Position numbers and translations under genes: made by a program. Positions 1 to 8,862 of a stretch of 64,000 bases of DNA are shown here, in pieces (position 1 is the first letter of the stretch; every line of letters begins with the position of its first letter). The stretch comes from Terriglobia bacterium (GTDB lineage Bacteria; Acidobacteriota; Terriglobia; Terriglobales; Acidobacteriaceae), in the NCBI GenBank assembly GCA_020073565.1, contig JAIQEY010000003.1, forward strand, positions 62,001 through 126,000. Reading direction: 5' to 3'. The notes beneath the pieces are model-generated. The model saw only the letters and a program-made list of their open reading frames with translations, searched no databases and was not told the DNA's origin.

Positions 1-2
1 TC

Positions 3-665
3 GGCCGCATCTGCCGTGACCACAATCTCTGGCTGCACGTGGATTCGGCCATGAGCGGCACCGCCGCGCTCTGTCCCGAGTTCCGCTTCCTCCACGACGG
101 CGTCGAGTTCGCCGACAGCTACACCTTCAACCCGCACAAGTGGATGTTCACCAACTTCGATTGCACCTGCTTCTTCGTGGCCGACCGCGCGCATCTCATC
201 CAAACGTTCTCGGTGCTGCCGGAGTACCTGCGCAACCAGGCCACCGAGTCAGGCGCGGTCATCGACTATCGCGATTGGCACATTCAGCTTGGGCGCCGAT
301 TCCGCTCGCTCAAGCTGTGGTTTGTGATCCGTCACTACGGAATCGAAGGCCTGCAGCATCATGTCCGCGAGCATGTACGGCTTGCCCAGCAGTTCGTCGA
401 ATGGGTGCGTTCCGATTCGCGCTTCGAGCTGGCCGCGCCCGCGAAGCTCAATTTGGTCTGCTTCCGCCTGCGCTCGGGCGACCAAGCGAATCAGACTCTC
501 ATGGACCGCCTGAATGGCAGTGGCGACCTCTTTATGACGCACACCAAGCTCGACGGCAAGCTCACGCTGCGCTTTTGCGTCGGCCAGACAAACACGGAAG
601 CCCGGCATGTGGAGCGGGCCTGGCAGCGCATTCAGCAAGAGACTGCGCGACTCGAAAATTCCTGA
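3..665 (+). CDS. PLP-dependent amino acid decarboxylase, C-terminal part (5' end outside window)
   Basis: Open reading frame runs in from the left edge with no start codon in the window. It belongs to the group II pyridoxal-5'-phosphate decarboxylases (aromatic-L-amino-acid, tyrosine or glutamate decarboxylase type), which convert an amino acid to its amine and CO2 in the cytoplasm. Evidence is the segment LWLHVDSAMSG, matching the family's 'WxHVDAAxxG' strand, followed by FNPHKWMF, where Lys at about codon 46 of the visible part would form the Schiff base with PLP. About 220 residues are visible, roughly the C-terminal half of a 450-480 residue enzyme. Substrate cannot be read from this part. 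The Nudix gene starts 13 bases after the stop and may be co-transcribed. Confidence 0.85.
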   Translation, partial: GRICRDHNLWLHVDSAMSGTAALCPEFRFLHDGVEFADSYTFNPHKWMFTNFDCTCFFVADRAHLIQTFSVLPEYLRNQATESGAVIDYRDWHIQLGRRFRSLKLWFVIRHYGIEGLQHHVREHVRLAQQFVEWVRSDSRFELAAPAKLNLVCFRLRSGDQANQTLMDRLNGSGDLFMTHTKLDGKLTLRFCVGQTNTEARHVERAWQRIQQETARLENS

Positions 666-678
666 TACTTTGTGCCCT

Positions 679-1179
679 ATGGCGCGGGAGATCTCGGCAG
701 GTGGCATCGTGCTGCGGCAGATGGATGGAGTCTGGAATGTTGCCCTGATCGAACCCCAGAAAGAGAGCCCGAAGCCAGCCAAGTCGCCTCGCAAGCGCAC
801 GCGCGCCGTGCTGGCGCTTCCCAAGGGACTGGTCGATCCTGGCGAGAAGCCGATGGCCACTGCTCTGCGCGAAGTAAAAGAGGAGACCGGCATCCTGGCA
901 GAAATCGTCACCAAGCTCGTCGATATCAAGTATGTCTATGTGCGCAGCTGGGGCGATGGCGAACGCGTCTTCAAAATCGTGAGCTTCTATCTGCTGCGCT
1001 ATGTCTCGGGCGAGATCGACAACTTAGCGCCCGACATGCGGATTGAGGTGAAACGGGCACTCTGGGTGCCGCTCGACGAAGCGAGCCGGCAACTGGCCTA
1101 CAGCAACGAACGCAAGGTTCTCCGCCAGGCCCAGGAGTATCTCGAAACTCGCGGTCTTGTGCCCGAAAAGACGCCCTGA
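679..1179 (+). CDS. Nudix hydrolase
   Basis: 166-residue Nudix-fold pyrophosphohydrolase, which cleaves nucleoside diphosphates linked to another moiety. The Nudix box is complete: G-x5-E-x7-REVKEETGI, beginning with GLVDPGE at about residue 58. A Lys/Arg-rich insert (KPAKSPRKRTR) precedes it. An upstream in-frame start at 607 would overlap the preceding gene, and the ATG at 679 places the protein's first strand (REISAGGIVL) directly at the N terminus as usual in the family, so 679 is preferred. The exact substrate is unknown; small stand-alone Nudix proteins of this type are often diadenosine polyphosphate or NTP hydrolases. Confidence 0.85.
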   Translation: MAREISAGGIVLRQMDGVWNVALIEPQKESPKPAKSPRKRTRAVLALPKGLVDPGEKPMATALREVKEETGILAEIVTKLVDIKYVYVRSWGDGERVFKIVSFYLLRYVSGEIDNLAPDMRIEVKRALWVPLDEASRQLAYSNERKVLRQAQEYLETRGLVPEKTP

Positions 1180-1318
1180 GCGCGGGTGCCGGATCATTCC
1201 CGAACGTCACACGGAGATGTGATCCATGCACTGCGGATATGTGATCCATGTACTTGCGAGATTATTCGAAAAGTGATCTCCATTGGGCCGGTAAGTCATT
1301 GTAGGCAAAAGATTTATC

Positions 1319-1347
1319 TTGACATCCTTATCCGGGAAGTCTACTGT
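1319..1347 (+). promoter_or_regulatory. Candidate sigma70 promoter for a short transcript
   Basis: TTGACA at 1319-1324, a 17-base spacer, then TACTGT at 1342-1347. The -35 is a perfect consensus; the -10 matches only three positions. It is interesting mainly because a strong intrinsic terminator begins 15 bases downstream with no open reading frame between. Confidence 0.4.
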
Positions 1348-1353
1348 GAATAC

Positions 1354-1418
1354 AACTTAATAGGGCGCATGCCGTTGCCATCCTCACCCCACATCTATCG
1401 GCATGCGCCCGTTCTTTT
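1354..1418 (+). ncRNA. Candidate small RNA ending in an intrinsic terminator
   Basis: Predicted transcript of about 65 bases lying between the promoter-like sequence at 1319-1347 and the T-run after 1411. It would consist almost entirely of a 12-bp stem with a 24-base loop. The loop contains CCTCACCCC, a C-rich stretch able to pair with Shine-Dalgarno sequences, as in several trans-acting sRNAs. No family is recognised. Direct evidence is sequence layout only; expression is inferred. Confidence 0.35.
1363..1418 (+). terminator. Rho-independent terminator
   Basis: Perfect 12-base inverted repeat: GGGCGCATGCCG at 1363-1374 and CGGCATGCGCCC at 1399-1410, followed by GTTCTTTTT. It could end the candidate sRNA or read-through from the Nudix gene 180 bases upstream. 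Confidence 0.7.
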
Positions 1419-1454
1419 TGGGGTGTTTTCCAACCCGCGAGAGATGGGCGGAAC

Positions 1455-1650
1455 ATGGTCCCGAAGGGACCTCCGAAAATAGCCCGCCAGTTTACGAGCG
1501 GGATGGCGCGGTGAGAACGCACGGAGTGCCCGGAGGCACGACTGAATCGCACGCTGCGCAGGTGAACTTCAGTCGTCCCTCCGGGACTTGCTCGGCCGTA
1601 CCAGTCTTCCCGGCGCTGAAGCGCCGGGCTGTTTTCAGTCGTCTCTGGCG
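1455..1650. repeat. Dispersed palindromic repeat, copy 1
   Basis: Contains GGTCCCGAAGGGACC, then CCCGCCAGTTTACGAGCGGG, and later CCCGGCGCTGAAGCGCCGGG (1609-1628) followed by a TCGTCTCTGGCGGGACTGG block. Related arrangements recur near 8.0-8.2, 47.8, 51.3 and 59.6 kb, always between genes. The rest of the gap 1180-1703 holds the promoter/terminator pair described separately and two copies of GTGATCCATG (near 1219 and 1241); no gene is supported. Confidence 0.75.
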
Positions 1651-1703
1651 GGACTGGACAATCCATCATGTCTCCGAGGGTGTGAACAGAAGCCGAGTTG
1701 TCT

Positions 1704-2444
1704 CTAGCTCGCTTTGCCGCGAAGCGCGCGATCCACCGCCTGTTTCTCCCCCAACTCCAACTCCCGCGCCGCACCTTTCTTCAGATCGCCGAGCTCCAGC
1801 GGCCCGACCGCGACCCGCACCAGCCGCAGGACCTCCACCTCCAGCGCTTTCAGCAGACGGCGAATGTGCCGATTTTTCCCCTCATCCAGCGTGATCTCAA
1901 GCCAGCTATTCTTCTCTCCGTGTCGCAGAAGCCGCGCCGCCCTTACCCGCAGGCGATCGCCATCGACCGTCGCACCCCGCCTGATCTTCGCCAGCAAGGC
2001 GTCGTCAGCCACGCGGTCCACTCGCACGTGGTACGTCTTGTCCAGATGGCTGGCCGGATCCGTGATCTTCGCCGCCCACTCCGAATCGTTGGTCAGCAGC
2101 AGCAGCCCTTCGCTCGCCTTGTCCAACCGGCCCACCGGGCCCACCCACGGCAGGGTCGGCTCAAGCAAATCGTAGACGGTCTTGCGTCCCTTCTCATCGG
2201 ACGCAGTGGTCACCACACCACGGGGCTTGTTCATCGCGAGATAGATTCTGGGCGGTTCGGCAATTTCCGTGCCATCCACCTCGACGCGATCGCGCCCGAT
2301 GCGAACCGCAGCTTCGGGGTCGCGGATGATTCGTCCGTTGAGAGTCACGCGTCCGTCGCGAATGAGCGCCGCAGCCTGCGACCGTGAACAGTAACCCAGC
2401 TTCGAAAGCGCGCGCGCCAGCCCAAATCGTCTCTGAGCGTTCAC
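1704..2444 (-). CDS. RNA pseudouridine synthase, RsuA/RluB/RluE family
   Basis: 246-residue enzyme that isomerises a uridine of ribosomal RNA to pseudouridine. An S4 RNA-binding domain occupies about residues 8-60 ([17 protein letters not shown], then VTLNGR). The catalytic motif [16 protein letters not shown] spans about 105-120, with Asp108 as the expected nucleophile. A conserved basic helix KNRHIRRLL lies near the C terminus. Length and order match the RsuA/RluB branch; which rRNA position it targets cannot be decided. Translation begins at GTG with only a weak upstream ribosome-binding sequence. It is transcribed in the same direction as galT upstream (9-base gap), so read-through from the gal genes is possible although function is unrelated. 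Confidence 0.9.
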   Translation of the reverse strand: MNAQRRFGLARALSKLGYCSRSQAAALIRDGRVTLNGRIIRDPEAAVRIGRDRVEVDGTEIAEPPRIYLAMNKPRGVVTTASDEKGRKTVYDLLEPTLPWVGPVGRLDKASEGLLLLTNDSEWAAKITDPASHLDKTYHVRVDRVADDALLAKIRRGATVDGDRLRVRAARLLRHGEKNSWLEITLDEGKNRHIRRLLKALEVEVLRLVRVAVGPLELGDLKKGAARELELGEKQAVDRALRGKAS

Positions 2445-2453
2445 GTCTCTATG

Positions 2454-3506
2454 CTAAGACGATTTGTCCAGATAGTGCGTAGCCGGCACGCTCCGCAACC
2501 TCGCGGCGGCCGCTTCGGGAGTGATGTCGCGCTGCGGCATGGCCAACATTTCGTATCCCACCATGAATTTCTTTACTGTGGCGGATCGCAGCAGGGGCGG
2601 ATAGAAGTGGGCATGTAAATGAAACTCAGGATGGTCCTTGCCATTGGTCGGCCGCTGGTGAAAACCCATGGTGTACGGGAATGAGGTCTGAAACAGGTTG
2701 TCGTAGCGGATCGTAACCTGCCGGAGGATGTCCGCCAGGGCCGTGCGCTCTTCCTCATTCAATTCTTCGAGCGACGCAACTCGTCTTCGGCTCACGAGCA
2801 ACGTCTCGAACGGCCACACCGCCCAGTAGGGCATTAGCACAACAAAGTGATCGTTCCGACACACTAGGCGTTCCTGTTTTTCCAGTTCCAGAGCCAGATA
2901 GTCGCCCAGCAGGCTGGTGGCGTGGTGCTGGTGATACTCGCCGAACGACTCCAGTTCCTTCGATAATTCATTGGGCAGGATCTCGTTGGCCCAGATCTGA
3001 CCGTGAGGATGCGGGTTGCTGCATCCCATCATCTCGCCGCGATTCTCGAAAATCTGTACCGAGTGCACGCGGGACTGGCTGCCGAGTTCGGTAAACTCCT
3101 GCACCCATACCTCCACTACCGCACGCAACTCGGGAACACTCATGCGGGCCATGGTCAGATCGTGGCGCGGCGAATAGCACACCACGCGGCACCGCCCGGT
3201 TTCGCTGCGAGCAATCAGCAACTCGCGCTCCCGCACTTCCTGGGCTGGAATCTCCGGTTTCAGGGCCGCAAAATCGTTATCAAAAACAAACGTCGTACTG
3301 TAGGCAGGATTCCTCGCACCTCCTGCCCGCATATTGCCCGGGCACAGGTAGCAGTTCGGATCAAAGCTCACCTGCGCTTCGCGTGCTAGGCTCTCCACCT
3401 GCCCTTGCCACGGACGCTCGGTGCGATGCGGCGAAACCAGCACCCATTCCCGGGTCAGCGGATTGAAGCGGCGATGCGGATTCAACGCGAGGTCGATTAC
3501 ATTCAT
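2454..3506 (-). CDS. galT: Galactose-1-phosphate uridylyltransferase
   Basis: 350-residue Leloir-pathway enzyme that transfers UMP from UDP-glucose to galactose-1-phosphate, giving UDP-galactose and glucose-1-phosphate. The active-site motif NPHPHGQ is present, with His-Pro-His at 166-168 forming the covalent uridylyl intermediate, and a metal site C52-x2-C55 (NCYLCPGN) is intact. The C-terminal half carries [14 protein letters not shown], also characteristic of GalT. The gene follows galK with a 30-base gap on the same strand, so the two form an operon for galactose released by the neighbouring alpha-galactosidase. No galE or galM is seen in the window. Confidence 0.95.
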   Translation of the reverse strand: MNVIDLALNPHRRFNPLTREWVLVSPHRTERPWQGQVESLAREAQVSFDPNCYLCPGNMRAGGARNPAYSTTFVFDNDFAALKPEIPAQEVRERELLIARSETGRCRVVCYSPRHDLTMARMSVPELRAVVEVWVQEFTELGSQSRVHSVQIFENRGEMMGCSNPHPHGQIWANEILPNELSKELESFGEYHQHHATSLLGDYLALELEKQERLVCRNDHFVVLMPYWAVWPFETLLVSRRRVASLEELNEEERTALADILRQVTIRYDNLFQTSFPYTMGFHQRPTNGKDHPEFHLHAHFYPPLLRSATVKKFMVGYEMLAMPQRDITPEAAAARLRSVPATHYLDKSS

Positions 3507-3536
3507 CGGAATATGTTGAGGTCTATCCGCGGCTGG

Positions 3537-4784
3537 TCAAGCGAGCCCCACGCCGTCGGCGGCCGAACAGACGTAAATCTCCGGCTTGCGACCCGTAGCA
3601 CGCTCGTATCCTTCACTGACGCTTTGCTGGAAAGCATCGACGCAGCCGGCGTCGACCAGGTTGATGGTGCAGCCTCCGAAACCGCCTCCCGTCATGCGCG
3701 CCCCGTACACGCCCTGGGCCTGTTCCGCAAGCTGCACCATCAAGTCGAGCTCCGCACAACTGACTTCGTAGTCGTCCCGTAGACTGCGATGCGACTCGCG
3801 CATCAGGCCCCCAAACGTACTCAGTTCGTTCCGTGTCAAGGCTTCAGCGGCTTGAACCACGCGCGCATCTTCACTGATCACGTGCCGGCAACGGCGCAGG
3901 ATCTTGTCCGGCAACTCGCCGCTCAATGAGGCGAGTTCCTCCAGCGTCGCATCGCGCAAGGCCCGCACGTGCGGGAAATGCTTCGACAAAAACTTCACCC
4001 CCGCTTCACACTCTGCCCGCCGCTGGTTGTATTCTCCGCCGGCGATTGCGTGCCGGACCATCGTGTTGCAGATTACCAGGCGCGCATCTGCGCACAGCGG
4101 CAGCAGACGGTACTCCAGCGACCGGCAGTCCAGCAGCAGCGCGTGATCCCGTTTGCCGTGACTGGCCACAAACTGGTCCATGATCCCACAGCGCGCGCCC
4201 ACAAACTCATTTTCAGCCCGCTGGCAGAGCTGCGCCAGTTTCGTCCGATCTATCTTCTGGCCGGCGAGCTCCATCAGTGCCCAGCCGACCGCCACCTCGA
4301 CCGAGGCCGATGAGCTGAGCCCGGCCCCCAGCGGAACATTTCCGCAGATCAGCAGAGTGGCTCCCGTCAAAGGAATACCAGATTCCGCCAGCACTTTGGC
4401 GACACCGGCAATGTAGTCGCTCCAGTGTCCAGATCCGCGAGCCGGAAGCTGATCCAGCAGAAATGTGGACTCTTCGGAAAAATTCTCGGACCGGACGACA
4501 AGCTTCCCGTCGTCGCGCGGGGCAACCGCGACCCGCGTGCACATTCCGATCGCGGCCGGCATCACGAAGCCGTCGTTGTAATCGGTGTGCTCGCCGATCA
4601 GGTTCACCCGTCCAGGCGCCTGGTAAATCGTGGGGCGGTCGCCAAACCGGCGTGCGAAATCTTCGGCCAATGTCTGGACGGTACGCTCGTGGTGGGAGCT
4701 GAGGTCTTGCAAGTGTGCGGGCAAACGCGTACCAGTGTTTTCAGACCCGTTTGTACGATGGACTCCGACAGTTGTCAAGAACAT
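3537..4784 (-). CDS. galK: Galactokinase
   Basis: GHMP-family kinase phosphorylating galactose with ATP to galactose-1-phosphate. It shows the galactokinase signature GRVNLIGEHTDYNDGF starting at about residue 58, the ATP-binding PLGAGLSSSAS loop, and the C-terminal MTGGGFGG motif. The reading frame from 4784 gives 415 residues with about 20-30 more N-terminal residues than usual. A good promoter (4750-4778, minus strand) lies inside this extension, so the true start is probably downstream, for example a TTG near 4712 or 4673. First gene of galK-galT; divergent from the GH27 gene. Confidence 0.93.
   Translation of the reverse strand: MFLTTVGVHRTNGSENTGTRLPAHLQDLSSHHERTVQTLAEDFARRFGDRPTIYQAPGRVNLIGEHTDYNDGFVMPAAIGMCTRVAVAPRDDGKLVVRSENFSEESTFLLDQLPARGSGHWSDYIAGVAKVLAESGIPLTGATLLICGNVPLGAGLSSSASVEVAVGWALMELAGQKIDRTKLAQLCQRAENEFVGARCGIMDQFVASHGKRDHALLLDCRSLEYRLLPLCADARLVICNTMVRHAIAGGEYNQRRAECEAGVKFLSKHFPHVRALRDATLEELASLSGELPDKILRRCRHVISEDARVVQAAEALTRNELSTFGGLMRESHRSLRDDYEVSCAELDLMVQLAEQAQGVYGARMTGGGFGGCTINLVDAGCVDAFQQSVSEGYERATGRKPEIYVCSAADGVGLA
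4750..4778 (-). promoter_or_regulatory. Candidate galK-galT promoter
   Basis: On the minus strand TTGACA (4778-4773), 17-base spacer, TACAAA (4755-4750). This predicts a transcription start near 4743, inside the longest galK frame, and so argues for a shorter galactokinase. Confidence 0.45.
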
Positions 4785-4831
4785 GCGCTAGAATCGATGG
4801 CCGCAAGTTGCTTGCGTTCATTGAGGTATTC

Positions 4832-6004
4832 ATGACTATCCGTCACTTCGCCGAAATCGCGGTGTCCTGTGTTTCTGCCGTGCTGATTGCATGCTCCGTC
4901 GCGCCCGCCCAATCGCATGAGAGTTCCGAGCGTGCGTCACTCGCCCTCACCCCTCCCATGGGTTGGAACAGCTGGAATAAATTTGCCTGCGATGTCAGCG
5001 AGAAGCTCATCCGCGAAACGGCCGATGCCATGGTCAGCAGTGGCCTGAAAGCCGCCGGATACCAGTACGTCAACATCGACGATTGCTGGCAGGTCAGCCG
5101 TGGCGCCGACGGCACCATTGTGGCCGACGCACAGCGTTTTCCAAGCGGCATCCAAGCGCTCGCCGATTACGTGCATAGTAAGGGATTGAAACTCGGCATC
5201 TACACCGACGCCGGCCGCATGACTTGCCAGAAACGTCCGGGCAGCTATGAGCACGAGGCGCAGGATATCAACACCTACTTTGCCTGGGGAGTCGACTACG
5301 TAAAAATCGACTGGTGTTATGCCGAAGGCCTGGATCCCGAAGTGCAATACGCAAAATTTCGTGACGCACTGGCACAAGCCGCCCGCCCGATCGTCTTCAG
5401 CATTTGCAACTGGGGAGTCAAAGCTCCCTGGCGATGGGGCCCTCACACTGGAAACCTGTGGCGCACCACCGGCGACATCAACGACACCTACGACCGCATG
5501 TCATTGATCGGATTTTCGCAGAATGGCCTGGAGAAGTTTGCCGGCCCCGGACATTGGAATGATCCCGACATGCTCGAGGTCGGCAATGGCGGCATGAACC
5601 GCGACGAGTACCGCACGCACATGGCCCTGTGGGCGATTCTTGCCGCGCCGCTGCTGGCAGGAAACGACATCCGCAGCATGACTCCCGAAACCAAAGAGCT
5701 CCTTACCAATGCTGAAGTGATTGCGGTTGATCAGGACCCCAAGGGCGTGCAAGGCCACCGGGTATGGCAAGAGGGTACGCTCGAAATCTGGGTGAAGCCG
5801 CTCGTCGATGGCAGCTACGCGGTCGGACTCTTCAACCGCACTGAAGCGGCCTTCAAGATGAGCTTCGATTTCAAGACCATTGGTATTGAGCATCCATCCA
5901 AGCTGCGCGATCTCTGGGAACACAAAGATCTCAGCGCGCAGGGAGACTTGTATACGACAGAGGTTCCCACGCACGGAGTCGCGTTGTTGCGTGTGTACAA
6001 GTGA
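4832..6004 (+). CDS. Alpha-galactosidase, glycoside hydrolase family 27, secreted
   Basis: 390-residue retaining alpha-galactosidase that releases terminal alpha-galactose from oligosaccharides or plant galactans. The ATG at 4832 gives a signal peptide (hydrophobic stretch AVSCVSAVLIACSVAPAQS), whereas the upstream in-frame start at 4715 does not. The mature protein begins with LTPPMGWNSWN, the GH27 hallmark. Asp160 in YVKIDWCY fits the nucleophile and Asp215 in TTGDINDTY the acid/base, with the family's usual 55-residue separation. GPGHWNDPDMLEVGN follows. Periplasmic or extracellular location is inferred. Divergent from galK-galT, which would process the liberated galactose. Confidence 0.93.
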   Translation: MTIRHFAEIAVSCVSAVLIACSVAPAQSHESSERASLALTPPMGWNSWNKFACDVSEKLIRETADAMVSSGLKAAGYQYVNIDDCWQVSRGADGTIVADAQRFPSGIQALADYVHSKGLKLGIYTDAGRMTCQKRPGSYEHEAQDINTYFAWGVDYVKIDWCYAEGLDPEVQYAKFRDALAQAARPIVFSICNWGVKAPWRWGPHTGNLWRTTGDINDTYDRMSLIGFSQNGLEKFAGPGHWNDPDMLEVGNGGMNRDEYRTHMALWAILAAPLLAGNDIRSMTPETKELLTNAEVIAVDQDPKGVQGHRVWQEGTLEIWVKPLVDGSYAVGLFNRTEAAFKMSFDFKTIGIEHPSKLRDLWEHKDLSAQGDLYTTEVPTHGVALLRVYK

Positions 6005-6066
6005 AGGTTGGGGTCGCCGCTGGAGTATGATCACGTCGAAGGTGCGTACTCACCGCGCCCTAGTCC

Positions 6067-7029
6067 GTGCAGACGCTCAACGAAGTTTATTCCTCGCTCT
6101 CGACCCGCCGCCGTTACGAAGTCTGGTTTGTTCGGCTGGGACTGGCGGACGGTGCCGGGGCCTGGTGGTTTCGCTATTTACTGATGAACCCTGGCCGAGG
6201 TGGCTGCCCCGGAGACTCGCGCGGGATGCCGGTTCAGGTATGGGCCACATGGTTTCCCCGGGATGGAAAGCCGCAAGGTTTCATTCAAGGATTCCGCCTG
6301 GATGATCTGGATCTCAGCGCCCGAGGGCAAAATCCCTTCCAGTTCCGAATCGGCGACAACGGAATTGACGAGAGCTCATGCCGGGGAGCGCTGGCCCTTG
6401 ACGGACACACGATCTCCTGGGACCTGCACTATCGTTCCACATTCTGCTTCACACTCAGCCACAAGGGCTGGATCGGTTTCTCACGAACGCCCCATTCCGA
6501 TGGGCTCTTCTCCGGGCGGATCGTGCTGGATGGCCGGAGCTTTCAGGGGAACCCACTAGGGTTTGGAGTACAGGGGCATAACTGTGGATACCGTCATCGC
6601 AACTTCTGGACTTGGGCACATGCGTATTTTCTTCATCCCGATGGTCCGCCGAGCACGCTGGAAGCGTTGGTGTACGACATGCCATTCGGGCTGGTCTTTC
6701 GCAAAGCGATGCTCTGGCACGACGGGAAGCCCCATCATTTTCGGAGTCTGCGAGAGACTAGAAACGATCGCGATCAATTCGTATGGAATTTTCGCGGTTC
6801 CTCGCCGGATGGATTGCAACTGGAAGCCGCCATCGACGGCACCGGCCCATGTCTTCACCAATTGCCCTACCTGAAAACCAATTGTACGGGAAGCTTCGAA
6901 GTCCGGAACAACAGCCTCGCCCGAGCCAAGCTACGCCTGGAGCGACGCAACGCACCCACCCAGGAACTCGAGACCATTACCGGCGCTGTATTGGAGATGG
7001 CTGGCCGCCGCACTTATTCGGAGGAGTGA
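6067..7029 (+). CDS. Hypothetical protein, possible lipocalin-like (AttH/CrtC-type) fold
   Basis: 320-residue protein starting at GTG. It begins with YEVWFVRLGLADGAGAWWFR and continues with many Trp/Gly/Phe-rich beta segments (WDLHY, FGVQGHNCGYRH, FWTWAHAYF), a composition reminiscent of the AttH / hydroxyneurosporene-synthase lipocalin-like proteins that bind or hydrate hydrophobic molecules. No signal peptide or membrane helix is seen. The assignment rests on general resemblance only, and no catalytic residue can be named. Its 3' end overlaps the convergent hydrolase gene by 16 bases. Confidence 0.6.
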   Translation: MQTLNEVYSSLSTRRRYEVWFVRLGLADGAGAWWFRYLLMNPGRGGCPGDSRGMPVQVWATWFPRDGKPQGFIQGFRLDDLDLSARGQNPFQFRIGDNGIDESSCRGALALDGHTISWDLHYRSTFCFTLSHKGWIGFSRTPHSDGLFSGRIVLDGRSFQGNPLGFGVQGHNCGYRHRNFWTWAHAYFLHPDGPPSTLEALVYDMPFGLVFRKAMLWHDGKPHHFRSLRETRNDRDQFVWNFRGSSPDGLQLEAAIDGTGPCLHQLPYLKTNCTGSFEVRNNSLARAKLRLERRNAPTQELETITGAVLEMAGRRTYSEE

Positions 7030-7817
7030 GCCTTAGCCAGCCGCTTGGCTACAATCGCGTAGGCCGCGGGATTAAACGCCATTCCTATGTGGGTGGACGG
7101 GACTTCAAAGTCGGCTTCGTCATGGTTGGTCATGCAATACCGCCAGTCCACGATGCCGTCGTGACGGGTGTAGATGGCGGTCTCGACCACGGAGTCGGGA
7201 ACATCGCGCTTCAGCGAGTCCAGAAAACTACAGGTGCAACGCCCGGTGTAGCACTCGGGCAGGACGGCGCGGCCATTCTCCTGCAGAATTCGCAGGCGAA
7301 CTGCTTCGACGACGTTGAGAATTGCACGATGGGCAACGGTGCCACGAAAAGGCGCCGCCAGGGTAATCACGGAAGCGATATCGTCCGGCCGCTGGCCTGC
7401 GACCGACCGTGCGATCAAGCCGCCCAGGCTGTGGCCGATCAGGTGAATTTTTCGCTCGGTTTCGGTGAGGGCTCGTTCGATCGTCTGGTTCAGATGACGC
7501 TGAATCAACAGGTTTGGGCACTCGGCGTTGATCCCGATACCCGAAAAGTAAGGCCGATATCCGATGCGCCCCAGCCAACTGTGGAGTTCCATCAAATACA
7601 GGTCTGTGCCGAGAAAACCCGGAATGATGACGACCCCGGATCCATCACCGTGCGGTATGCCGAGGCCGTAGTAGACAGGGGTTGCGTGCAGCAACAGCAT
7701 CTCAGCGCCGAACAACGCCTCAGTCCAAAGTGGAGTATTGGCTTCCGCAAGAGCCGATTGGGGTGTTCGTCCTTCTACCCTCGATGAACGGGTTGCAGTT
7801 TTCGGTTTGCGCCGCAA
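7014..7817 (-). CDS. Alpha/beta-hydrolase, lipase/esterase-like
   Basis: 267-residue alpha/beta-hydrolase. The oxyanion segment VVIIPGFLGTD at about 62-72 and the nucleophile elbow IGHSLGG (Ser130) are typical of triacylglycerol lipases and PGAP1-like esterases; THIGMAFNPAAY near the C terminus supplies the likely catalytic His, and Asp in HDGIVDW the acid. There is no signal peptide, so a cytoplasmic esterase is likely; substrate is unknown. The longest frame starts at TTG with CAGGGA upstream; an internal ATG at residue 40 would cut into the fold, so TTG is kept with modest confidence. It lies close to the phasin and lipid region, compatible with storage-lipid turnover. Confidence 0.8.
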   Translation of the reverse strand: MRRKPKTATRSSRVEGRTPQSALAEANTPLWTEALFGAEMLLLHATPVYYGLGIPHGDGSGVVIIPGFLGTDLYLMELHSWLGRIGYRPYFSGIGINAECPNLLIQRHLNQTIERALTETERKIHLIGHSLGGLIARSVAGQRPDDIASVITLAAPFRGTVAHRAILNVVEAVRLRILQENGRAVLPECYTGRCTCSFLDSLKRDVPDSVVETAIYTRHDGIVDWRYCMTNHDEADFEVPSTHIGMAFNPAAYAIVAKRLAKAHSSE

Positions 7818-7995
7818 TTAAATCCCTGAGTTCGACCGGGCTTCTACACCATGACCACGTTGCAAACAATGCGCAGAAGCGTTTGCGCTGCGAAATTATA
7901 ACCTTGGACTGTCCCTGGGTTCAAAGCACATTTTTGAGATGTGAGACTCCGTGGCGCAAGACTCCGTGGCTTTGTTGACACCACGGCCGGCGTGG

Positions 7996-8216
7996 GAACG
8001 TGGGTCCCGGAGGGACCCCTGATAATAGCCCGCCAGTTTACTGGCGGGATGGCACGTTGAGAATACCCCGCGAGTGCCGTAGGCGCGACTGAGTCGTACA
8101 CTCCGCCTTGGGGAATCAATCGTCCCTAAACGGGACTGGTTCAATTAGACGTTCGATACCCCGGCGCTGAAGCGCCGGGCTATTTTCAGCCGTCCCTGGC
8201 GGGACTGGGCAATCGA
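7996..8216. repeat. Dispersed palindromic repeat, copy 2
   Basis: Contains GGGTCCCGGAGGGACCC, CCCGCCAGTTTACTGGCGGG, a GGCGCGACTGAGTCGTAC block, and CCCGGCGCTGAAGCGCCGGG around 8160 followed by CGTCCCTGGCGGGACTGG. Same order as copy 1 (1455-1650), so the whole approximately 200-base unit is duplicated. It fills much of the gap 7818-8264; no gene is supported there. Confidence 0.8.
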
Positions 8217-8264
8217 TAACGCTTCCGAGAATGTCAGCCGAGCCAGACTCTCTCAACTCCCGGA

Positions 8265-8816
8265 TCAGCGACGGCGGCCGATCGGCTTATTGCTCCGCGC
8301 GCGTGTGCGTTGTCCTCCACGCGCGTTCTTTTCGAGCCGGGCCTCCAGTTCCGCCACTCGCTTGCGGAGAGCATCGAGTTCGGGTTCGGCCTCCGGCTGT
8401 GGGTGGGACGGCGCCGACGCGCCCAGGAAGCGCTTCATGGTATCCACGGGAGACAGAATGGCCGATTGGACATCCGTCAAGCGGCTCTGCACCGCATCCT
8501 GCACCTTTTCGTAGGTATCAAACGCGGACTTCAAGTACCACATCACAAATTCCTGCCTCACCTCATCGGACGCGATGACCAACTGCCGCAACAGTTCGAG
8601 CGGCAGGCCGGTCGGCTTGTCCTTTGCGTCTTCAGTGATGATCTGGGTCAGGGTCACACGGGTCAGGTCGCGGCCCGTTTTCGCGTCCACAATCTGCACC
8701 TCCTTGCCTTCTCGAATGAGCCGGGCAATGTCGTCGAGATTCACGTAGCAGCTGCCGGCGGTATCGTAGAGCCTGCGATTGCCATATTTCTTGATGACGA
8801 CGGTGGAGGGCTTCAT
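8265..8816 (-). CDS. phaR: Polyhydroxyalkanoate synthesis regulator PhaR
   Basis: 183-residue DNA-binding regulator. The N-terminal PHB/PHA accumulation domain is clear: VIKKYGNRRLYDT, then YVNLDDIARLIREG, VDAKTGRDLTR and LTQII. In bacteria that store polyhydroxyalkanoate, PhaR represses phasin genes until granules form and titrate it away. The C-terminal third is a helical segment (FLGAS...LDALRKRVAELEARLEK, likely coiled coil) ending in a basic tail. The start at 8816 is chosen because AGGACTT precedes it, rather than the upstream frame extension to 8861. It is divergent from a phasin-like gene whose promoter region contains a perfect PhaR-type operator. No phaC synthase is in the window. 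Confidence 0.88.
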   Translation of the reverse strand: MKPSTVVIKKYGNRRLYDTAGSCYVNLDDIARLIREGKEVQIVDAKTGRDLTRVTLTQIITEDAKDKPTGLPLELLRQLVIASDEVRQEFVMWYLKSAFDTYEKVQDAVQSRLTDVQSAILSPVDTMKRFLGASAPSHPQPEAEPELDALRKRVAELEARLEKNARGGQRTRARSNKPIGRRR

Positions 8817-8862
8817 GGTCAAGTCCTGTCTATGTTGCTCTGCACAAATAAACAACTCCATC

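Noticed and set aside
1205..1275. Two GTGATCCATG strings as a possible insertion-sequence remnant
   Set aside because: Too short, no transposase fragment in any frame; a related GTGACCCATG near 12182 is not convincing.
1455..1650. Repeats considered as a CRISPR array
   Set aside because: Hairpins differ in sequence, spacing is irregular, copies are scattered over the window and no cas gene is present.
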